Notes: a model not told the origin generated them from the letters alone. 64,000 nt of DNA from Prevotella pectinovora (GCF_000834015.1 NZ_JXQI01000088.1:93659-157658), one strand, 5' to 3'. Counted from the stretch's first letter, positions 19,860 through 29,117 are shown. Program-made: numbers and translations.

Positions 19860-20205
19860 CCTCCCCGTTGGATAACCCATCCTAGCCTTCCCCAAGGGAA
19901 GGGACAAGTTACTTTGGCGACTGATTTCAGTCAATCACATTAGCCCCTCTCGTTCTCCCCCGTAGGGGAGAAGCTAGTTACCATTGTTAATGATAAACCA
20001 CTGACAATCTAATAGCTACAGACAATAATCAAAAGCCAATGGCATCTGTCCCTCCCCTACGGGGGAGGCTAGGTGGGGGCTGATATGATTGGCTGAAATC
20101 AGTTGCAGAGTTACTTGTTCCTTCCCTTGGGGAAGGTTAGGATGGGTTGCCCTTTGGGAAGGTTAGGATGGGTTTGAGGTTAGGTGGGGGCTGTTGTCGA
20201 TATGC
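19860..20205. repeat. composite palindromic repeat block 6
   Basis: About 300 bp of this block (module GGGAAGGGACAAGTTACTTT, then GCGACTGATTTCAGTCAATC, inverted element, GTGGGGGCTG) is nearly identical to 28200-28510, which lies between xseA and xseB. This implies recent copying or conversion. Confidence 0.88.
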
Positions 20206-20219
20206 TGAGTAACAATAGC

Positions 20220-20560
20220 GATACCGCCAGGAAAAGGGAGTGCCCCAGCACTCGCAAATCCCAATAAATCAACCCCAAATCCAAGAATCATTAGCTCAAT
20301 AATATCAAAAAAATCCGTGAAAGACCAATCCGTGTCAAGTCCGTGCTATCCGTGTTTCTTTTTTGATTTGTGTCCACGCCGAAGGCTGGGGACACACAAC
20401 GACAACACGGAATAAATTAATCTGTGAGAAATAAGGTATAAATTAATCCGTGAGAAATGGTGTCCATCAGCCTTCGGCGATGTCCACCGGTCTAAAATGA
20501 AACACGGATATCACCGATGCACACGGATAAATCATCACTGATCATTTTAGACCTGTTTTT
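20220..20560. other. intergenic region with inverted repeats, no gene
   Basis: Three long-range inverted pairs are visible. CGCCGAAGGCTG (~20381) pairs with CAGCCTTCGGCG (~20468). GGTCTAAAATGA (~20491) pairs with TCATTTTAGACC (~20541). GGGAGTGCCCCAGCACTCGC (~20238) pairs loosely with the GCGAGTGCTTGTGGCGCTCC segment at ~20777. CCGTG- and GAGAAAT-containing direct repeats also occur. No ORF of note. Confidence 0.55.
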
Positions 20561-20567
20561 TTGATTT

Positions 20568-20754
20568 AACCCAAATCGGTCATTAGGGCTTGCATGGATT
20601 TTGTTTTTTAGAAGAGTGGATTTTGTTTGGCTTTTAATGAGTAATAGCGGGCTATTGCGAATTAAAAACGAGCAAAAGACGCCTTATAAAAAGCAAAAGA
20701 CTGCAAGCAGTTATTAAAATTATACATTAAACGGCCTAATGACCGATTTGGGTT
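20568..20754 (+). mobile_element. MITE-like element, copy B
   Basis: A 187-bp copy with the cleanest termini: AACCCAAATCGGTCATTAGG at the left, its complement at the right, and TTTAA flanking both ends. The internal landmarks match copy A in reverse orientation. Confidence 0.85.
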
Positions 20755-21002
20755 TAATTTGGGATTTTCTATGGATTCGCGAGTGCTTGTGGCGCTCCCT
20801 TTCCCTTAGTCAATAGCATCATTAATACTTCACTGTTGTGTCTACATATTCCTCTGTGCAGTCCCCCAAAATGCAGTCTTTCTATAGTCTCGTTTTGTAA
20901 ATTCATGTGCGAAATTTACAAATCAGGTGATTTTGTAAGAAATTGGCCATTTTTTGTAAATTATATCCTACTGACTTTATCCGGAAATCGCTTACTTTGC
21001 AG

Positions 21003-21090
21003 GCGAAAACAATGCCTTTAGTGGCAAAACAATGCCTTTAGTGGCAAAACAATGCCTTTAGTGGCAAAACAATGCCTTTAGGGGCATAAC
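21003..21090. repeat. 20-bp tandem repeat, 4 units
   Basis: GTGGCAAAACAATGCCTTTA four times (AATGCCTTTA at 21011, 21031, 21051, 21071), directly following a promoter-like TTACTTTGC and ending ~35 bp before the ATG of the triple-repeat protein. It would lie in that gene's 5' leader; GCC...GGC within each unit can form small hairpins. Confidence 0.9.
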
Positions 21091-21126
21091 ACAAAAACAT
21101 GTTTAATTATTAAAACCCAACTGATT

Positions 21127-23181
21127 ATGAAAAAACTAAACCGTAACCAACAGTCAGTCATCCCGCGGCTCCTTGAGAATTCTGCAAGAGGCGGAGCCTG
21201 GATGCGCATGTTCTTCATGCTTGTGATAATGATGATGTCGTCAGCGTTCGCGATGGCGCAAGAAACGTATGGCATCAAGATTGCCGGAGAGGATATTACA
21301 GGCTACAACCGTTATGACCTCACCGAAATCAGCGGAGTGAGCGGCAAGGTGTATTTCGACCCGAACACAAGAACCCTGACGCTCGACAACGCCACTATTG
21401 AGGCAAATGACTATAACGCCATCTTGAACGAAACCTGCGACTACCTTACGATAGAGTTGATCGGCACAAACACCATTTATGTTACTGGCGCGGCTGGCAT
21501 ATACCTGAAAGAGGAGACGACAATTTGGAGCAACAGCGGCGGAAAACTCAGCGTAAAGAGCAACGGATGCGCCTTGCTCTACGGCGGTTGTCCTCTCGAA
21601 ATCAGCAACTGCTGGTTGGAGGCAGAGGGCTTATGGGGCATATCCACAAACAGAAACGTGGAAGAAGAGGTGCTCACCATCCACAACTCCCACGTGGAAG
21701 CCAAGGGCTCTTCGGGTTCCATCTGCGATATCGCCGACCTTGTGCTTGACTACTGTTCCATCAAACAACCCGACGGTGCTTGGTTCAGTACACTGAATAA
21801 TGCCGTGGTATTGAACGGTGAGATGGTCACCGACAAGGTGGTGATTGAGCCTTACTATGGCATCAAGATTGCCGACGTGGATGTGACAAAGAAGAACTGC
21901 AAGGACCTCAGCGTCATTGACGGTGTGGATGGAAAGATGAGCTACGATCCCGAGACTAAGACTCTTACTATGGAGGATGTTACTATTAACATAACTGGCG
22001 AAAAAGTTGGAATTTGGAATAGAGATGTAAAAGGCTTGAAGATTAATTTAGTCGGCAATAACACTATTACGACAAATGATGCATGTATTACGATATGGCA
22101 ACCATCAACCATTAGTGGTTCTGGAACTCTCAGACTGAAGAGCAGTGATAATTGTGGATTATTTCTGCCCTCTTCGCTCACAGTTGAAGGCGTCACGATA
22201 TATGCGGAAGGAGAATGGGGGATCTCCGGACAAATATTTCAGACATCAGGTAATGAGCTCACTATTTGCAACGCATACGTTGAGGCAACTGGCAGCTCAG
22301 GCTCAATCTGCGACCTTCAAAACCTCGTGCTTGACGGCTGCGCTATCACCCAGCCAGTGGGTGCTTCCTTCGATGCAAACAGTTACGCTGTGGTGCTCAA
22401 CGACAAGTTGGTCACCGACAAGGTGGTGATTGAGCCAGACAGCTATGGCATCTATATCGCCGATAAGCCGGTGACAACACTCAACTGCAAAGACCTCACA
22501 AGCATCTACGGAGTGAGCGGTAACGCCTCTTACGACCCCGACACAAGAACTCTCACTCTTGACAACGCCACCATCGAAAGAAACACTACCGATGGAACGG
22601 GCATTGTGAACAAGCTTGTCTCCGACTTCACCGTCAAGCTGATAGGCAAGAACACCGTTACAGCCGACATGGCAAGCTTGGTATTGAATCAGACGTCTAC
22701 CATCACCGGCGACGGTTCGCTCCATCTCACGAGCAAGCGATTCTGCGGTCTAGACATGGAGAGCGCTTCCGTAACCATCGACAACACCAGTCTGTTTGTC
22801 AAGGGTGGCTATGGCATAGCTGGTTATATTGGAGCAGAGACGGAGGTGCTCATCGTGCGCAACTCTTACGTAGAGGCAGAAGGCTTCGGCAGCGGATCTA
22901 TCTCACTCATCGGCAAGCTCATCCTGGAGGACTGCGCCATCACACAACCCGACGGTGCTGAGTTCGACGCACAGATAAGGGCTGTGGTATTGAACGGCGA
23001 GGTGCTTAAGACAAAGGTGGTGATTGAGCCTGTCACCAACGGCATTAGCGACATCACAGTGGACGCATCAGCCAACGCAAAGGGTATCTATAGCGTGACG
23101 GGCGTGAAGCAGACCCAGCAATGGAACGAACTCCCTGCCGGCATCTACATCGTGGACGGCGTGAAGAGAGTGAAGAAATAG
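21127..23181 (+). CDS. exported protein with three ~196-residue repeats and a sorting-like C-terminal tail
   Basis: 684 residues. An extended N-terminus leads to a hydrophobic segment ending SSAFAMAQ, a likely signal peptide; a start at the internal Met near residue 24 is also possible. Three homologous modules begin at about 48, 244 and 440 with YGIKIA/YGIYIA. Each contains a strand-rich part (YDPDTRTLTLDNATIE) and ends in VVLNGEMVTDKVVIEP. The last ~47 residues (GIYSVTG...LPAGIYIVDGVKRVKK) match the tail seen on many Prevotella surface proteins, possibly a secretion or anchoring signal. The repeats look like a beta-solenoid. The ligand is unknown. The middle of module 2 is more AT-rich than the rest. 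Confidence 0.75.
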   Translation: MKKLNRNQQSVIPRLLENSARGGAWMRMFFMLVIMMMSSAFAMAQETYGIKIAGEDITGYNRYDLTEISGVSGKVYFDPNTRTLTLDNATIEANDYNAILNETCDYLTIELIGTNTIYVTGAAGIYLKEETTIWSNSGGKLSVKSNGCALLYGGCPLEISNCWLEAEGLWGISTNRNVEEEVLTIHNSHVEAKGSSGSICDIADLVLDYCSIKQPDGAWFSTLNNAVVLNGEMVTDKVVIEPYYGIKIADVDVTKKNCKDLSVIDGVDGKMSYDPETKTLTMEDVTINITGEKVGIWNRDVKGLKINLVGNNTITTNDACITIWQPSTISGSGTLRLKSSDNCGLFLPSSLTVEGVTIYAEGEWGISGQIFQTSGNELTICNAYVEATGSSGSICDLQNLVLDGCAITQPVGASFDANSYAVVLNDKLVTDKVVIEPDSYGIYIADKPVTTLNCKDLTSIYGVSGNASYDPDTRTLTLDNATIERNTTDGTGIVNKLVSDFTVKLIGKNTVTADMASLVLNQTSTITGDGSLHLTSKRFCGLDMESASVTIDNTSLFVKGGYGIAGYIGAETEVLIVRNSYVEAEGFGSGSISLIGKLILEDCAITQPDGAEFDAQIRAVVLNGEVLKTKVVIEPVTNGISDITVDASANAKGIYSVTGVKQTQQWNELPAGIYIVDGVKRVKK

Positions 23182-23211
23182 AAAGGTGTGTCATAACTCC
23201 ATTATTATCAG

Positions 23212-23258
23212 CCCCCCAACCGGTGATTGTGCCGGTTGGGGGGTTACGTTTTTTTTTC
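23212..23258 (+). terminator. strong rho-independent terminator
   Basis: CCCCCCAACCGG pairs perfectly with CCGGTTGGGGGG around an 8-base loop, followed by a T run. Ends the triple-repeat protein gene 30 bp after its stop. Confidence 0.95.
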
Positions 23259-23288
23259 TTATATAAAAGTTGTTACTTTGCCTCTGAC

Positions 23289-23475
23289 TTCAGCCCCCAC
23301 CTAGCCTCCCCCGTAGGGGAGGGACAGATACCATTGGTTACATGATTATCGTTTGTAGTTATCTGATTATCAATCGTTTATCAATAGTAATAGTAACTGT
23401 CCCTCCCCTACGGGGGAGGTTAGGTGGGGGCTGATATGATTGGCGGAAGTTAGTTGCAGAGTAACCAGTTCCTTC
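23289..23475. repeat. composite palindromic repeat, block 7
   Basis: A well-preserved inverted element: left arm CAGCCCCCACCTAGCCTCCC, core with GATTATCGTTTGTAGTTATC, and right arm ending TTAGGTGGGGGCTG. Confidence 0.88.
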
Positions 23476-23710
23476 CCTTGGGGAAGGTTAGGATGGGTTG
23501 CCCTTTGGGAAGGTTAGGATGGGTTATCCTTTGGGAAGGTTAGGATGGGTTATCCTTTGGGAAGGTTAGGATGGGTTATCCTTTGGGAAGGTCAGGATGG
23601 GTTATCCTTTGGGAAGGTCAGGATGGGTTATCCTTTGGGAAGGTTAGGATGGGTTATCCTTTGGGAAGGTTAGGATGGGTTATCCTTTGGGGAAGGTCTG
23701 TATGGATTAA
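23476..23710. repeat. 26-bp tandem repeat, about 9 units
   Basis: GGGTTATCCTTTGGGAAGGT + TAGGAT repeated about nine times; this is the dispersed CTTCCC..GGGAAGG module amplified in tandem. The last unit is degenerate and runs into the promoter of the S8 peptidase gene. Confidence 0.9.
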
Positions 23711-23718
23711 ACTTAATC

Positions 23719-23749
23719 TTTGTCTTTTCAACTATTTTGTTTACTTTTG
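23719..23749 (+). promoter_or_regulatory. promoter of the S8 peptidase gene
   Basis: TTTG at 23719-23722, a 19-bp spacer, and TACTTTTG at 23742-23749. It is placed ~57 bp ahead of the ATG. Confidence 0.8.
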
Positions 23750-23805
23750 CATTCCGATAATTCTATATACATACACACCATATTATATATAAATACAGAC
23801 GCACT

Positions 23806-25212
23806 ATGCGAAACGATAAACTCCTACCCATGATAGTGACCCTCGTGTCACTCCTGCTCACGACGATGCTTCCGGCAGAGGCACGCAACAACGGTTCGGC
23901 AAAGATACCATATCCCGGAGGCAAGCATTATATGTACAGACTCACGCTCACCGACAAGCTGCCATCGATTCACATGATGAGCAATCCACTGTCGTTCCTC
24001 TCGGCAAAGGCACTGGAGAGACGCCGCCGACAGGGAATCAGCGTGGATACGCTCGATGTGCCCGTGGCGCAGCAGTATGTGGACGAGGTGGAGAAGCTGC
24101 CGGGGATGAAGGTGGTGAGCCGCAGCCGCTGGAGCAACACCATTGTGGTGCGCACGAAGGACGGCGAAGCCACCGGGCGCCTCTCCCTGCTGCCCTTCGT
24201 CAGCGATGTCAGGATGGTGTGGGTGTCGCCGGATTCCATCGTGCCTACACCGCCGCGCCCCAAATACCACACCGAGATAGAGCAGCGCGACACCTCGATA
24301 CACGCTTCCCACGGAGTGGCGCAGCCGCAGCTGGAGATGGTGGGTGGAGTGAAGCTCCATGAGAGGGGATTCCGCGGACAGGGAATGACGATTGCAGTGA
24401 TGGATGCCGGTTTTCTGAATGCCGACCTCATTCCGGCGTTCAGGGATATAAACCTCGTAGGCTATGCCGACTTTGTGGTGCCACAGTCGCGGAGCATCTT
24501 TGCCGAGATGGAGCATGGCGCCAACGTGCTCTCCATCCTGGCGATAAACAAACCGGGGGTGTATGTGGGAGCCGCTCCCGATGCCGCCTATTGGCTGCTG
24601 CGCTGCGAAGACCAGCAGTCGGAGCAGCCAGTGGAAGAGGACTACTGGGCTGCGGCGGCAGAGTTTGCCGACAGTGCGGGAGTCGACGTGATAAGCTGTT
24701 CGCTCGGTTTCAACATCTACGACAAGCCCTTCACCAACTATTACTCCTACTGGCAGCAGGACGGCAGGACGGCACTCATCTCGCGTATGGCGTCGACGGT
24801 GGCGAGCCGCGGCATGGTGCTCGTGAACAGTGCCGGCAACAACGGTCAGGACCCATGGAAGAAGATCGGGTTCCCTGCCGACGCCCGTGATATGCTGTGT
24901 GTGGGAGCCGTCACTCCGGAGCGCCGCAACGCCTCGTTCAGCAGCGTGGGACCCTCTGCCGACGGCAGGGTGAAGCCCGACGTGATGGCGCAGGGCAGTC
25001 CGACGAACATACTCTCGGAGCGCGGCACACTGACGTCGGTGATGGGAACCTCCTTCTCCTGTCCCATCGTGGCAGGTCTCACGGCATGTCTGTGGCAGGA
25101 GCACCGCGAGATGACGGCGCTGCAGATAATAGACCTCGTGCGCAGTCTCGGCGACAACTTCAGCCATCCTGACAACGTGTATGGATATGGCGTGCCGGAT
25201 TTCTCGAAATGA
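23806..25212 (+). CDS. S8 family (subtilisin-like) serine peptidase, exported
   Basis: 468 residues with a signal peptide (hydrophobic core VTLVSLLLTTMLPAEA). The catalytic triad is in order: Asp in AVMDAGF (~200), His in EHGANV (~237), Ser in GTSFSCP (416); the oxyanion Asn fits VNSAGNNGQ. The segment between signal peptide and Asp (~30-185) may be an inhibitor-like pro-domain. It ends GVPDFSK right after the catalytic domain, so there is no C-terminal secretion domain and a periplasmic or lipid-free location is possible. It degrades proteins outside the cytoplasm. It has its own promoter. Confidence 0.92.
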   Translation: MRNDKLLPMIVTLVSLLLTTMLPAEARNNGSAKIPYPGGKHYMYRLTLTDKLPSIHMMSNPLSFLSAKALERRRRQGISVDTLDVPVAQQYVDEVEKLPGMKVVSRSRWSNTIVVRTKDGEATGRLSLLPFVSDVRMVWVSPDSIVPTPPRPKYHTEIEQRDTSIHASHGVAQPQLEMVGGVKLHERGFRGQGMTIAVMDAGFLNADLIPAFRDINLVGYADFVVPQSRSIFAEMEHGANVLSILAINKPGVYVGAAPDAAYWLLRCEDQQSEQPVEEDYWAAAAEFADSAGVDVISCSLGFNIYDKPFTNYYSYWQQDGRTALISRMASTVASRGMVLVNSAGNNGQDPWKKIGFPADARDMLCVGAVTPERRNASFSSVGPSADGRVKPDVMAQGSPTNILSERGTLTSVMGTSFSCPIVAGLTACLWQEHREMTALQIIDLVRSLGDNFSHPDNVYGYGVPDFSK

Positions 25213-25317
25213 GGTCCCGCTGGAGGTTGGATTCGTCTTGGGTGGTGTCGGGTAGTAGCACTGTTTGCTGATTTATCAATAAACATTTTGCCCGCTTATT
25301 TGTCATCTGATACCGCC

Positions 25318-25349
25318 GGGAAAGGGAGTGTCCCGGCACTCCCTTTTCC
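25318..25349. terminator. hairpin after the S8 peptidase gene
   Basis: AAAGGGAGTG (25321-25330) pairs with CACTCCCTTT (25337-25346), with further GG/CC pairing outside. It lies ~105 bp after the stop codon. The same GGGAGTGCC text recurs at ~20238. Confidence 0.65.
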
Positions 25350-25423
25350 TGTCGATATGGAAAAAATAGAGTGATGACCATATTTAATATATTCGTAAAC
25401 AAATAATCAAGTAATTTTTAGGA

Positions 25424-25449
25424 TTGTTTAGATTTTTTCATTACATTTG
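25424..25449 (+). promoter_or_regulatory. probable promoter of the small exported protein gene
   Basis: TACATTTG at 25442-25449 matches the -7 consensus. The nearest TTG (25424) is only 15 bp upstream, so the -33 assignment is weak. The leader to the ATG would be ~165 nt; apart from the hairpin and this promoter the 25213-25619 gap holds nothing I recognise. Confidence 0.5.
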
Positions 25450-25619
25450 CCGACGCAAGCAAGACAAGACATCTGAACAGACCCTTTGCCTAAAGAGGCT
25501 ACTATGAGTCGGTCTGCCTATAGACACCATATCCACACTGGCAAACACAGAAGCGAAGCTATGCGGACAGAGGTGTGGCAAGTAAAATGAAAACTAATTA
25601 AAAAAAAACAATACTATTT

Positions 25620-26486
25620 ATGAAAAGAACAAGATTCTCTCTTCTCGTCGCACTCATCGCGATGAGTCTTTCTGCTACGGCACAGACCGCTAGCCAAGTA
25701 CTCCGAAGTCTTACATTCGATGCCCCCAAGGCACTCTATCACCCCAAAGGAAACTCTGCAAACATGAGGCAAACTCCAAGCACCAAAGCAAGGAAAGTGG
25801 CAGTATACAAAAGCTACGACCAGGGCTGGTGGCTGCCCAACGCACAAATCGTTGCCGACGAGGGCGACAACCCTGACTGGGTGAAGGCCAATGTGGAAGG
25901 TAAAACCGTTTACATGAGCAAGTCTGTGATGACAAAAGTGGTGCCGGAGCCGTTTATGGTGAACAAATGTCAGAACACGCCATATGTATGGACGACAACC
26001 GACGACCCCGACGCCACGGCAGGATGGATGGCACAGGCCATGAGCTGGCGCATAGGTAAGGTGAAAGGACAGTCGGGACTCTACGTTGCCGAGGTTACCG
26101 ACTACGACGGTGCCACATCGCTGCGCCTGGGAAAGATGGTGGACAACGTGCTCGTGTTCAAATACAAAGTGTTCTTTGCAGGCGGCTCCGATTATGAGCG
26201 ACTCGAAGGCGTAGGGAAATGGGTGGCAGAGAAGGAAGCCTGCCAGGACTTCCCATACAACGGAGCCAAGGTGTGCTACTTCAGATGGAGCAACGACATG
26301 CTCTATAAGGCAGATATTGACTTCGAAGACGGCGGAGGCATGATATATGAGGCCCTCGATCTTACAAAGCTCACCGAGCCGATGGTATACACTATCTTCA
26401 AAGACGAGATAGATAACGGAAGGATAAACTACTTCTATCTTACATCCTTTAACTTCACCGGCAAATGGGGACGCACATTCATGTAG
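25620..26486 (+). CDS. exported protein with an SH3-like N-terminal region
   Basis: 288 residues. The signal peptide is MKRTRFSLLVALIAMSLSATAQ. Residues ~40-105 (NMRQTPSTKARKVAVY...WVKANVEGKTVYMSKSVM) look like a bacterial SH3-type domain, as found in periplasmic or cell-wall-associated proteins. The remainder has no motif I recognise (FPYNGAKVCYFRWSNDMLYK). Similar proteins occur in Prevotella without an assigned role. It sits alone, followed by a degenerate MITE end and a terminator. Confidence 0.65.
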   Translation: MKRTRFSLLVALIAMSLSATAQTASQVLRSLTFDAPKALYHPKGNSANMRQTPSTKARKVAVYKSYDQGWWLPNAQIVADEGDNPDWVKANVEGKTVYMSKSVMTKVVPEPFMVNKCQNTPYVWTTTDDPDATAGWMAQAMSWRIGKVKGQSGLYVAEVTDYDGATSLRLGKMVDNVLVFKYKVFFAGGSDYERLEGVGKWVAEKEACQDFPYNGAKVCYFRWSNDMLYKADIDFEDGGGMIYEALDLTKLTEPMVYTIFKDEIDNGRINYFYLTSFNFTGKWGRTFM

Positions 26487-26640
26487 GCACAGCCAACCGC
26501 CGCAACGCCTTAGCCCTACTCCTCCTTGCCCTCGCTATGCTGTTCAATACGGCAGTGCTCAAAGTGGCACTTCCCGGCACTCAACGGCAAGAAACCCATA
26601 GGCTGCAAATAGCGCCACCCGTACAAGGCAGACAGGATAC

Positions 26641-26695
26641 ACTCTTCTGAAAAGAGAAAATCCAGACGAACGCTGATGACCGATCAGGGATAACC
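26641..26695 (-). mobile_element. degenerate end of the MITE-like element
   Basis: ACTCTTCTGAAAAGAGAAAA then TCCAGACGAACGCTGATGAC and CGATCAGGGATAA. It matches, with many substitutions, the right part of copy A in the same orientation. The opposite terminus cannot be recognised. Confidence 0.55.
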
Positions 26696-26700
26696 TCAGT

Positions 26701-26748
26701 CCTCGCCCCCGGCACGATATGACCGGAGGCGGGGATTATTTTTTTTTA
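26701..26748 (+). terminator. terminator after the small exported protein gene
   Basis: CCTCGCCCCCGG pairs (10 of 12) with CCGGAGGCGGGG and is followed by ATT and a long T run. Confidence 0.75.
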
Positions 26749-26777
26749 TTCCGGGCGGATGGAAAGAGAAAAATCTG

Positions 26778-26785
26778 TAACTTTG
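26778..26785 (+). promoter_or_regulatory. -7 box of xseA
   Basis: TAACTTTG followed by CAG, 25 bp ahead of the ATG at 26810. It lies downstream of the earlier in-frame ATG at 26759 and so decides the start. No good TTG at the -33 position. Confidence 0.65.
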
Positions 26786-26809
26786 CAGAAATACACACAT
26801 ATACCAGAT

Positions 26810-28114
26810 ATGCACTACACACTCTTTGAACTCAACAACCTCGTGAGGCAGACCATCGAACAGACCCTCTCGGAGGAATACTGGGTGGAAGCCGAGCTGA
26901 GCGAGGCACGCCAGGTGAACGGCCACTGCTATATGGAACTCGTGGAGAAAGACGACCTCCACAACACCCCCGTGGCTAAGGCATCGGCAAAATGCTGGCG
27001 CGGCACGTGGAGCAGGATCCTGCCCAAGTTCATGACCGTGACGGGAGCACAGCCAAGGGCAGGCATGAAGGTGCTGATGAAGGTGTATCCGCAGTTTCAT
27101 GAAGCCTACGGGTTCTCATGGATAGTGACCGACATCGACCCCACATACACCCTCGGCGACATGGCGCGCCGCCGCCAGGAGATAGTGAGGCGGCTGAAAG
27201 AAGAAGGGGTGTTCGACCTCAACAAACAGCTCCCCCTGCCGCTCTTCGCCCAGCGCATCGCCGTGGTGTCGAGCCAGACGGCGGCAGGACTCGGCGACTT
27301 CTGCCATCAGCTCACACACAACGGATATGGCTTCGCCTTCACCATAGAACTCTTCACTGCCACGATGCAGGGCGAGGGAGTGGAGCAGAGCGTTGTGGCT
27401 GCCCTAAACGACATCTACGGCAGGGCAGACCGGTTTGACTGCGTGGTGATAATCCGTGGCGGAGGAGCCACAAGCGACCTCTCCGGCTTCGACTCGCTGA
27501 TGCTCGCCGAGAATATCGCCAACTTCCCCCTGCCCGTGATAACCGGAATCGGACACGACCGCGACGAGACCGTTGCCGACATGGTGGCACACACCAGGGT
27601 GAAGACGCCGACGGCAGCCGCCGCACTGCTCATCGACAATCTGAAAGCCGTTGCCGACCGCATCGACACGGCGGCACGCCGCATCCACGACAACACCCGG
27701 CTGCTGATGCAGCGCGAGACGCAGCGGCTCGACCGCATCACGCATCTCATACCCACATATCTCTCGCTCGTCACCACACGGCAGACGTCGCGTCTCGACA
27801 CCCTCTCCTCGCGCCTCGCCACGGCAGCCACTGCGGCAGTGGAGCGGCAGAGCGTGAGGCTGCAGATGGCAGAAGGACGTATCCGGCCGGCAGTAGACCG
27901 CCGCATGACGGCGGAGCGCCACAGGATGGAGATGATGAGTCAGCGCCTTGCCGCCCTCGATCCCCAGCTGCTGCTCAGCCGAGGATATTCGATAACGACG
28001 CACAACGGCAAGGCGGTGACCGACAGCTGCCAGCTCTCTCCCGGCGACGTGGTGGAGACGAGGCTCGCAAAGGGTAGGGTGGAGGCGAAGGCAGTGGCGG
28101 TATACCCATCCTAG
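26810..28114 (+). CDS. xseA: exodeoxyribonuclease VII large subunit
   Basis: 434 residues. The N-terminal OB-fold domain (YTLFELNNLV...EAELSEARQVNGHCYMELVEK) is followed by the catalytic domain: AVVSSQTAAGLGDF, IIRGGGATSDLSGFD, ITGIGHDRDETVAD, and HTRVKTPTAAA. The C-terminal half is a long coiled coil, as in the family, ending with LLSRGYSITTHNGK. With XseB it forms the single-strand-specific exonuclease that trims DNA to short oligonucleotides. The start at 26810 follows the promoter. Its partner xseB follows on the same strand but 527 bp away, the gap being filled by repeats. Confidence 0.95.
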   Translation: MHYTLFELNNLVRQTIEQTLSEEYWVEAELSEARQVNGHCYMELVEKDDLHNTPVAKASAKCWRGTWSRILPKFMTVTGAQPRAGMKVLMKVYPQFHEAYGFSWIVTDIDPTYTLGDMARRRQEIVRRLKEEGVFDLNKQLPLPLFAQRIAVVSSQTAAGLGDFCHQLTHNGYGFAFTIELFTATMQGEGVEQSVVAALNDIYGRADRFDCVVIIRGGGATSDLSGFDSLMLAENIANFPLPVITGIGHDRDETVADMVAHTRVKTPTAAAALLIDNLKAVADRIDTAARRIHDNTRLLMQRETQRLDRITHLIPTYLSLVTTRQTSRLDTLSSRLATAATAAVERQSVRLQMAEGRIRPAVDRRMTAERHRMEMMSQRLAALDPQLLLSRGYSITTHNGKAVTDSCQLSPGDVVETRLAKGRVEAKAVAVYPS

Positions 28115-28117
28115 CCT

Positions 28118-28580
28118 TCCCCAAGGACAACCCATCCTAACCTTCCCCAAGGGAAGGAACAGGTTACTCTGGATACTGCCATCAGCCCCCACCTATCCTC
28201 CCCCGTAGGATAACCCATCCTAGCCTTCCCCAAGGGAAGGGACAAGTTACTTTGGCGACTGATTTCAGTCAATCACATTAGCCCCCTCTCGTTCTCCCCC
28301 GTAGGGGAGAAGCTGGTTACCATTGTTAATGATAAACCACTGACAATCTAGTAGCTACAGACAATAATCAAAAGCCAATGGCATCTGTCCCTCCCCTACG
28401 GGGGAGGCTAGGTGGGGGCTGATGTCATTGGCTGAAATCAGTTGCAGAGTTACCTGTTCCTTCCCTTTGGGAAGGTTAGGATGGGTTGCCCTTGGGGAAG
28501 GTTAGGATGGGTTTGAGAATGAGAGGGGGCTGATGTGATTGGCAGAAATCATAGGCAGAGTAATTTGTCATGATATATAT
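28118..28580. repeat. composite palindromic repeat block 8, between xseA and xseB
   Basis: Contains two partial modules and then ~300 bp nearly identical to 19865-20180 (GCGACTGATTTCAGTCAATC, core TGTTAATGATAAACCACTGA, right arm, GTGGGGGCTG). It begins within a few bases of the xseA stop codon. Confidence 0.88.
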
Positions 28581-28641
28581 GAACCGCCTTCATGCCATCA
28601 TCCCAACAAAAATAATAGTCATTTATAAATAAAAAAACATC

Positions 28642-28833
28642 ATGTCAGAGAAGAAATTCAACTACGAAGAAGCTGTCACCCAGCTCGAAACAATAGTTCG
28701 CAAGATGGAAAGCGGAGAACTCGACATCGACTCCCTCTGCGACCAGCTCAAGACCGCCAAGCAACTGATAGAGAAATGCAAGGCGAAGCTCCAGAAGACC
28801 GACGCCGAGATAAAGAAACTGCTCGACGAATGA
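28642..28833 (+). CDS. xseB: exodeoxyribonuclease VII small subunit
   Basis: 63 residues; KKFNYEEAVTQLETIVRKM and SGELDIDSL are the XseB signature. It forms a helical hairpin that packs on the XseA coiled coil. The length is normal. Whether it is still transcribed from the xseA promoter across the repeat block is unclear; no good -7 box is visible just upstream. Confidence 0.95.
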   Translation: MSEKKFNYEEAVTQLETIVRKMESGELDIDSLCDQLKTAKQLIEKCKAKLQKTDAEIKKLLDE

Positions 28834-29117
28834 CAGTGGGCACCGCTCCGTATGTTCAGCCGACAGCCCCCTGTACCCGTTGCAGTCAGTATATCAGATT
28901 CGCTTCCATCTGCCTTGACTTTTATCTGCCTACAGTACCCGTCCCGTTGCATTCCACAATCAGCCGGCCCTGATGCCCGATATTGATGCAAAACGGCAAT
29001 TCTGTGCCCTTTGGCGAGGGTGATTTTGCAGAAAAAAAGAAATTCCCTCGATTTTTATTGCAGAGAATGAATATTCTTACTAAATTTGCGGCAGATTAAC
29101 TTTAAAACGATTACAAT

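Noticed and set aside
26465..26650. 61-residue ORF after the small exported protein gene
   Set aside because: It overlaps the end of the upstream gene and runs into MITE-derived sequence; no likeness to known proteins.
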